Assembly: GCA_902782785.1 (NCBI GenBank)
Contig: CACZOH010000051.1
Coordinates: 1 to 6,162 of the forward strand
DNA from: an uncultured Ruminococcus sp.
GTDB lineage: Bacteria > Bacillota > Clostridia > Oscillospirales > CAG-272
DNA: 6,162 nucleotides
Direction of reading: 5' to 3'
Program-made: the position numbers and the translations under genes
Part shown: piece by piece, positions 1-3,936 of the stretch
Layout of the letters: each line of letters begins with the position of its first letter
Position numbering within the stretch: position 1 is the stretch's first letter
Notes under the pieces: generated by a model
The model's database searches: none
What the model was told of the DNA's origin: nothing
What the model saw: the letters and a program-made list of their open reading frames with translations, nothing else

Positions 1-33
1 ACTTACTCACCACCGCAGGCGGTGAAAATGTGC

Positions 34-84
34 TGAAAAAGAAAATCGAGTATCCATAACTCAAGTCCGTTATGAATACTCGAT
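34..84 (-). terminator. Long hairpin with T-rich tail, probable minus-strand intrinsic terminator
   Basis: Arms 45-60 and 69-84 are complementary at 15 of 16 positions (ATCGAGTAT with ATACTCGAT, then one C/A mismatch, then CATAAC with GTTATG) around an 8-base loop. Read on the minus strand, the stem is followed directly by a T-rich run (TTTTCTTTTTC) at about 44-34, the layout of an intrinsic terminator. Read on the plus strand, the bases after the stem are ATGATTTGCG, a poor tail, so termination of a plus-strand gene lying left of the window is less likely. No minus-strand gene that would use it is evident, so it could instead end a small RNA or be a repeat element. Confidence 0.45.
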
Positions 85-170
85 ATGATTTGCGCGTCAG
101 GACTTTTGGCCTGCGCCGAAATAAATCCTTTCGGAGAATTATACGTTGACAATGCGCCGTGATACCGAAA

Positions 171-185
171 ACTTTTTGAAAAAGT
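171..185. promoter_or_regulatory. AT-rich palindrome abutting the -35 box
   Basis: ACTTTTT and AAAAAGT form a 7-1-7 perfect inverted repeat ending two bases before the proposed -35 hexamer at 187. The position would suit an operator or activator site for the lipoprotein promoter. Simple A/T runs make chance palindromes easy, so this is only a candidate site; no regulator is encoded in the window. Confidence 0.25.
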
Positions 186-186
186 A

Positions 187-215
187 TTGATGTTTTCCCG
201 AAAGTGTGGTATAGT
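187..215 (+). promoter_or_regulatory. Extended -10 promoter for the lipoprotein gene
   Basis: TTGATG (187-192) as -35 is followed by a 17-base spacer and TATAGT (210-215) as -10, with a TG dinucleotide at 207-208 giving the extended -10 form TGGTATAGT. Spacing and hexamers fit a housekeeping sigma-A/sigma-70 promoter. Transcription would start near 222, giving an untranslated leader of about 80 bases before the ATG at 304. A perfect TTGACA at 146-151 lies further upstream, but it has no matching -10 at the right distance. Confidence 0.65.
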
Positions 216-236
216 ATAAACAGATACGGACGGACC

Positions 237-254
237 GGCCGGAAAATCCGGGCC
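237..254 (+). promoter_or_regulatory. Leader hairpin upstream of the Shine-Dalgarno
   Basis: GGCCGGA (237-243) pairs with TCC-GGGCC (247-254) around an AAA loop, with one bulged G at 250. It sits in the predicted 5' leader about 15 bases after the inferred transcription start. It could stabilise the transcript or take part in an alternative fold with the start-site hairpin at 280-294. It is too short to match any riboswitch I recognise. Confidence 0.3.
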
Positions 255-270
255 TGCCGACAGAAGAAAA

Positions 271-294
271 AAGGAGCACGCCCGTTTTGCGGGC
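271..294 (+). promoter_or_regulatory. Distant ribosome binding site and hairpin before the lipoprotein start
   Basis: AAGGAG (271-276) is the only good Shine-Dalgarno near the lipoprotein start, yet it ends 27 bases before the ATG at 304. Between them, GCCCG (280-284) and CGGGC (290-294) form a 5-bp stem with a TTTTG loop. Folding this hairpin would hide about 15 bases and leave an effective spacing of about 12. No in-frame ATG, GTG or TTG lies between the Shine-Dalgarno and 304, and the signal peptide begins exactly at 304, so the start itself is secure. Confidence 0.5.
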
Positions 295-303
295 AGAAAA
301 ACA

Positions 304-2586
304 ATGAAAAAAACAATATGCGCACTGCTTTGCGTCTTTATGCTCATACCGTTTGCCGCCTGCACGGAAAACGTGACAAAAGAGACGGAAGAAGAGACGA
401 CAGCCGGGGCTGTAACGACGGATGCCGTGACGGACGCGGAAACGGAAGCGGACACGGCGCCGAAGATCACCGTCCCCGAATATGAGGATATAGGTCTTTA
501 CGGTTTATTGCCCGGGGAGGACAACCGCAAAACGATCGAATATAAGTTTTCCGAATACAAATACGGCGCTCTGCGCTCGGATTCGAACCTTGTCTTTACC
601 TCCAACAAGGATTACAAGGTCGACAAAAACGGGCTCACCATAACGAACGACGGCTGGAACAGCGTCGGCTTTTCGCTGACGCTTACCGAGCCCTATACGG
701 CGAAGGCGTCCGTTATAAACCGCGGCGCCGTCAATAACGTCCGCACGATAATGTTCGGCGCCCGCGTCACGCGCTCGGACCATCTCTATATAGACAGCGG
801 TCTGTGGTTCACGTTTTCCGGCAGCTCCGTCTTCGCGGTCGTCAAAAACGGCTTCACCTCGCTTATAGGAGATAACTTTGACTTTGACGCGAAGGACGGA
901 CTGGACGTCACGATAGAAGACGACGGAAAAACGATAACCTGCCTTGTGGGAGATACGGCGGTCGCAAAAGCGGAGATCGAGGACGAGGTCCTCGTGCTTT
1001 ACGGCGCCTCGGGCGAGGAGATCGCGCGTACAAAGGATCTTTCCCGCATCGCTCACGGCGATACGATGGGATACGTCCGCACGATGTCTCATTTTGCGGA
1101 TTCCTCAACAAGATCAATGAGCATAAAGACGGGAGAAATAACGCCCTACAAGCCATCCGATAAGGTGACGGAGCTGCGCGCGGGATACGGATATTTCATC
1201 TGTGATAAAACGCTTTTCCGCACGGCGCGGCCGGTAACGGCGCTTGAGGGCGTGACGTATATCGACGCCGCCTCCGCCGCCGCTTTGTTCGGCTTTGACT
1301 GCACCTTCTCCGACGGAGGTGACGCCGCTGTGCTTTCTTGCGGCGACGCGGCGCTGACCTATAAAGCGGGAGCCGCCTCTGTTGATGTGAACGGCGAAGC
1401 GCACGGCTGCCCGACTGCGGTATCAAACGACGGCGTCCTGCTGATCGCCCCGGAGTATCTGGCGCGGTGGCTCGGATACACGGCGGAGCGGGACGGCGAT
1501 TCCGTATATTTTACCCCGTCCGATAAGCCGCTTACGGAAGAAAGGAAAAAGGAAATGAACGATTTGTATGACCTTTACCGCGACGTCGTTTTCAATTACG
1601 ACGACGTGGAGATAGAGAAAAAAGGCGTCGGAGCGTATCAGAAGACGCCGTATGAGGACCGCCTCGTCGGTATAGCGTATTCGACGTGGCTCTGTCCCAA
1701 GATCATAACCTGGGGCAAGAACACCTGGGACACGCCGCTTTACGGCAATTATTACTCGGACGACCGCAATATGATCGCAAAGCACGCGGAGCTTTTACGC
1801 GACGCCGGGGTGGATTTCGTTTTCGTCGACTGGACGAACAACACAACGTACGACCCCGCGACGATGCGCGAGCAGATGTCCGATTTCCGTATGATAGAGG
1901 AGGCGACGGATCTGCTCTTTGAGATATGGTCGGGCATAGAGGGCGCGCCGAAGATCTGCATCTTCGCCGGTCCCGGTCACTCGGGTATACAAAACGTCAA
2001 AAACGGAAAGCATCAGAAAAAAGTGGATCAGATATACTCGTCGTACGTTGAAAAATACCCGGATATGTATTTCAACTACGAGGGCAAGCCTCTTCTCATG
2101 TGCTACGGCGCAACGCCGAATCAGTACAGCACGAAACCGTCGTGGAAGGACGACCGCTTTACGATCCGCTGGGTCACGGGCTACGTAGGTCAGCAGGACA
2201 GTATGTATAACGCCAAAACCATGGCAACGCGCAACAACTGGTGGAGCTGGGAGGAGCGCGGACTTCAGACGTACTCCGTTACGGGCGACCGCGTTGAATG
2301 CGTCACCTGCACCGCCGCGAGCCGTCCGCAGGGCAGCGAGGGAGACAGCGGATATATCCCCGCTTATGAAAGAATGAACGGGCTGACGCTCAAAAAGCAG
2401 TTCCAGCGCGCAAACGATCTTGGCGCGGGCATGGTGATACTTGTCACCTGGAACGAATGGACAAAGGGAGAACAGCCCACGCCCGAGGGCTCGAAGGATC
2501 TGGAGCCGTCAAAAATACACGGCACGTTCTACTATGATCTTTTGTGCGAACAGATAAAGAAATTCAAAGGAAAGATCGGGCAATAA
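304..2586 (+). CDS. Secreted lipoprotein with Cu-amine-oxidase-like stalk and GH99/GH71-like barrel
   Basis: This is a complete 760-residue gene. A lysine start and hydrophobic stretch lead to a lipobox-like FAAC with lipidated Cys20, so the protein should be anchored outside the membrane. Residues 21-55 are a Thr/Glu/Asp-rich linker. About 65-275 looks like a beta-sandwich, perhaps concanavalin/LamG-like or carbohydrate-binding (weak call). About 296-405 matches the copper-amine-oxidase N-terminal-like repeat (strand pairs, VDVNG, then APEYLARWLGY). About 452-758 resembles TIM-barrel glycosidases of the GH99/GH71/WbsX type: YSTW at 459-462, AGVDFVFVDWTNN around 501-513, NNWWSWEERG at 644-653, WNEW at 716-719 and a later LEPS. 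Known relatives cleave alpha-mannosides or alpha-glucans; the substrate here is unknown. Oddly, the family's second Glu (E-x-x-E) is replaced: E718-W-T-K721. The gene has its own promoter and converges on the flavoprotein gene. Confidence 0.8.
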   Translation: MKKTICALLCVFMLIPFAACTENVTKETEEETTAGAVTTDAVTDAETEADTAPKITVPEYEDIGLYGLLPGEDNRKTIEYKFSEYKYGALRSDSNLVFTSNKDYKVDKNGLTITNDGWNSVGFSLTLTEPYTAKASVINRGAVNNVRTIMFGARVTRSDHLYIDSGLWFTFSGSSVFAVVKNGFTSLIGDNFDFDAKDGLDVTIEDDGKTITCLVGDTAVAKAEIEDEVLVLYGASGEEIARTKDLSRIAHGDTMGYVRTMSHFADSSTRSMSIKTGEITPYKPSDKVTELRAGYGYFICDKTLFRTARPVTALEGVTYIDAASAAALFGFDCTFSDGGDAAVLSCGDAALTYKAGAASVDVNGEAHGCPTAVSNDGVLLIAPEYLARWLGYTAERDGDSVYFTPSDKPLTEERKKEMNDLYDLYRDVVFNYDDVEIEKKGVGAYQKTPYEDRLVGIAYSTWLCPKIITWGKNTWDTPLYGNYYSDDRNMIAKHAELLRDAGVDFVFVDWTNNTTYDPATMREQMSDFRMIEEATDLLFEIWSGIEGAPKICIFAGPGHSGIQNVKNGKHQKKVDQIYSSYVEKYPDMYFNYEGKPLLMCYGATPNQYSTKPSWKDDRFTIRWVTGYVGQQDSMYNAKTMATRNNWWSWEERGLQTYSVTGDRVECVTCTAASRPQGSEGDSGYIPAYERMNGLTLKKQFQRANDLGAGMVILVTWNEWTKGEQPTPEGSKDLEPSKIHGTFYYDLLCEQIKKFKGKIGQ

Positions 2587-2610
2587 ACGTCCACCGCGAA
2601 AAAAGCGTTT

Positions 2611-2650
2611 AAAAAACACCGCCGTATCAGCGTACGGCGGTGATCTTTTA
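2611..2650. terminator. Bidirectional intrinsic terminator between convergent genes
   Basis: CACCGCCGTA (2617-2626) pairs perfectly with TACGGCGGTG (2633-2642) around the 6-base loop TCAGCG. On the minus strand the stem is followed by six T residues (complement of 2611-2616), and on the plus strand by ATCTTTTA (2643-2650). The 89-bp gap holds nothing else. It can therefore end both the lipoprotein transcript and the GH2/flavoprotein transcript, with the minus-strand tail the better of the two. Confidence 0.85.
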
Positions 2651-2675
2651 TGATGCGGCAAATCTCATTATTCTA

Positions 2676-3911
2676 TCATCTGTTTTCAATTGAGTTCAGG
2701 TATTCCTCCATTTTCGCAAACACCTTTTTGGTAAAGGCGACGGCTTCGATAACGGTTTTCGGACCGGATACTATATCGCCGGCGGCGAAAACGCCGGGCA
2801 TATCCGTCTCTCCGCAGTCGTTTACGTCAAACAGACCTCTCTGCGTCAGCTTTACGCCGGCGGCCTTCATATCCGCGCCCGGTCCCTGCCCGATGGCGAT
2901 TATCACGGAATCGGTCGGAACGTCGAAAACGTCGGAATAATCCTCCTCAAAGCTGACGGTCCCGTCTTCGCTTTCCACGCGGTTCACGCGCACGCATCTT
3001 ACGGCGTTTTCCATAATGCGCACCGCCTGAGCGTAGTGGATGAATTCCACTCCCTCTATCTGCGCCATCTCGACTTCCTCGTGGTTGGCGGTAACGTGCT
3101 CCTCTCCCATAAAATGAAGTATCGTAACGTGCGAATGAGCGCGTCTTATCGCGGTGCGCGCCGCGTCTATCGCAACGTTGCCCGCGCCGATGACGGCGAC
3201 CTTCTGTCCGAGATTGAACGCCTTGGGCGATTTGAGATAATCAACGGCGAAATGAACGTGACCGAGCGTCTCTCCCACGAGCCCGAGCTTGTTGGGTCTT
3301 CCCGTACCCGTTGAAACGAACACGGCTTTGTATCCGTCCGGGAAAAGGTCGTCTATCATTATGTTCGTCCCTATCCTCGTGTTCGGGCGGAAATGAAGCC
3401 CCATACGGAGCATTATATCCTTATACATTTCAAGAAGGTCTCTTGAAAGACGGAACGGCGGTATGCCGTATCTCAGGATGCCTCCTATATTGTCCTGCGC
3501 TTCAAAAACGGTCACGTCGTAACCGTGGAGCAAAAGCAGAAGCGACATCGTTATTCCCGCCGGTCCCGCGCCGGCCACGGCGACCTTGACGCCGTTTTTC
3601 TTTATTTCGGGTATCTCCATCGTTTCAAGGTAAAATCTTGAAACGAACTCCTCTATGCGGTAAAACATCACGGGCTCGCTCTTGAGACCGCGCACGCAGT
3701 GTCCGGTGCAGTTCCTCTCGTGCGGGCATATTACGGAGGTCACCGCGGACAACGGGTTGTTGTGGAAAAGCACCTCCCCGGCTTTTTTGATATTGCCGTT
3801 CAGAAAAAGCTCGATTATCTGCGGTATATCCGTGTGTACGGGGCAGTTTGATGAGCAGCGCGCGTTTTTGCATTTAAGACATCTTTCAGCTTCCTGTTTG
3901 ATCGAAGACAT
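2676..3911 (-). CDS. GltD/NfnB-like iron-sulfur FAD oxidoreductase
   Basis: The 411-residue protein belongs to the family of the glutamate synthase small subunit (GltD), NfnB and the N-terminal part of dihydropyrimidine dehydrogenase. These pass electrons between NAD(P)H, FAD and two [4Fe-4S] clusters. All seven cluster cysteines are present with the family spacing: C11, C14, C19, C23 and C62, C68, C72, plus Glu87/Glu88 near the site of the non-cysteine ligand. The FAD fold shows GAGPAG (114-119), E137 and GGILRYGIPPFRL (143-155); the FAD-closing motif is GVFAAGD (373-379). The nucleotide fold shows GAGNVAIDAARTA (242-254). The usual Tyr-Arg-Arg-type segment after it reads LHFMGEE. The protein is shorter than typical GltD (about 460-490) because little precedes C11. 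The start is ATG at 3911 with AAGGAG a few bases upstream, 25 bp after the GH2 stop. No GltB or NfnA partner is visible, so the electron acceptor is unknown. Confidence 0.85.
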   Translation of the reverse strand: MSSIKQEAERCLKCKNARCSSNCPVHTDIPQIIELFLNGNIKKAGEVLFHNNPLSAVTSVICPHERNCTGHCVRGLKSEPVMFYRIEEFVSRFYLETMEIPEIKKNGVKVAVAGAGPAGITMSLLLLLHGYDVTVFEAQDNIGGILRYGIPPFRLSRDLLEMYKDIMLRMGLHFRPNTRIGTNIMIDDLFPDGYKAVFVSTGTGRPNKLGLVGETLGHVHFAVDYLKSPKAFNLGQKVAVIGAGNVAIDAARTAIRRAHSHVTILHFMGEEHVTANHEEVEMAQIEGVEFIHYAQAVRIMENAVRCVRVNRVESEDGTVSFEEDYSDVFDVPTDSVIIAIGQGPGADMKAAGVKLTQRGLFDVNDCGETDMPGVFAAGDIVSGPKTVIEAVAFTKKVFAKMEEYLNSIENR

Positions 3912-3936
3912 GATCGTTCTCCTTTTTTATATGTTT

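Larger units (their letters stand above)
1..186. other. Structured intergenic region without a convincing gene
   Basis: No credible coding sequence is visible here. The stretch is more AT-rich than the genes and contains a chain of inverted repeats: a short stem at 11-24 (CACCG/CGGTG), a long stem at 45-84, a bulged stem at 94-116 (GCG-T-CAGG with CCTGCGC) and an AT-rich palindrome at 171-185. It may contain the tail of an upstream transcription unit, a small RNA, or both. A minus-strand open frame runs across it, but it continues antisense into the lipoprotein signal and linker region and has no ribosome binding site that I can see. Confidence 0.6.

Noticed and set aside
146..174. Second plus-strand promoter starting at the perfect TTGACA (146-151)
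   Set aside because: The bases 16-18 positions downstream (around 168-175) are AAAACTTT and do not resemble a -10 element.
3..470. 155-codon minus-strand open frame at the left end
   Set aside because: Its first half is antisense to the lipoprotein signal and acidic linker and gives a low-complexity Ser/Val/Ala sequence; the rest runs through the hairpins. I see no ribosome binding site and no recognisable domain.
204..485. 93-codon plus-strand open frame overlapping the lipoprotein start
   Set aside because: It is a frame-shifted shadow rich in Arg, Gly and Asp, covers the leader and SD, and has no ribosome binding site before its ATG.
505..1092. 195-codon minus-strand open frame
   Set aside because: It is antisense to the beta-sandwich part of the lipoprotein gene, Arg/Val-rich, and without initiation signals.
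2585..2610. Weak stem AAACG/CGTTT overlapping the lipoprotein stop codon
   Set aside because: Only five base pairs around a 16-base loop, next to a much stronger terminator stem at 2617-2642.
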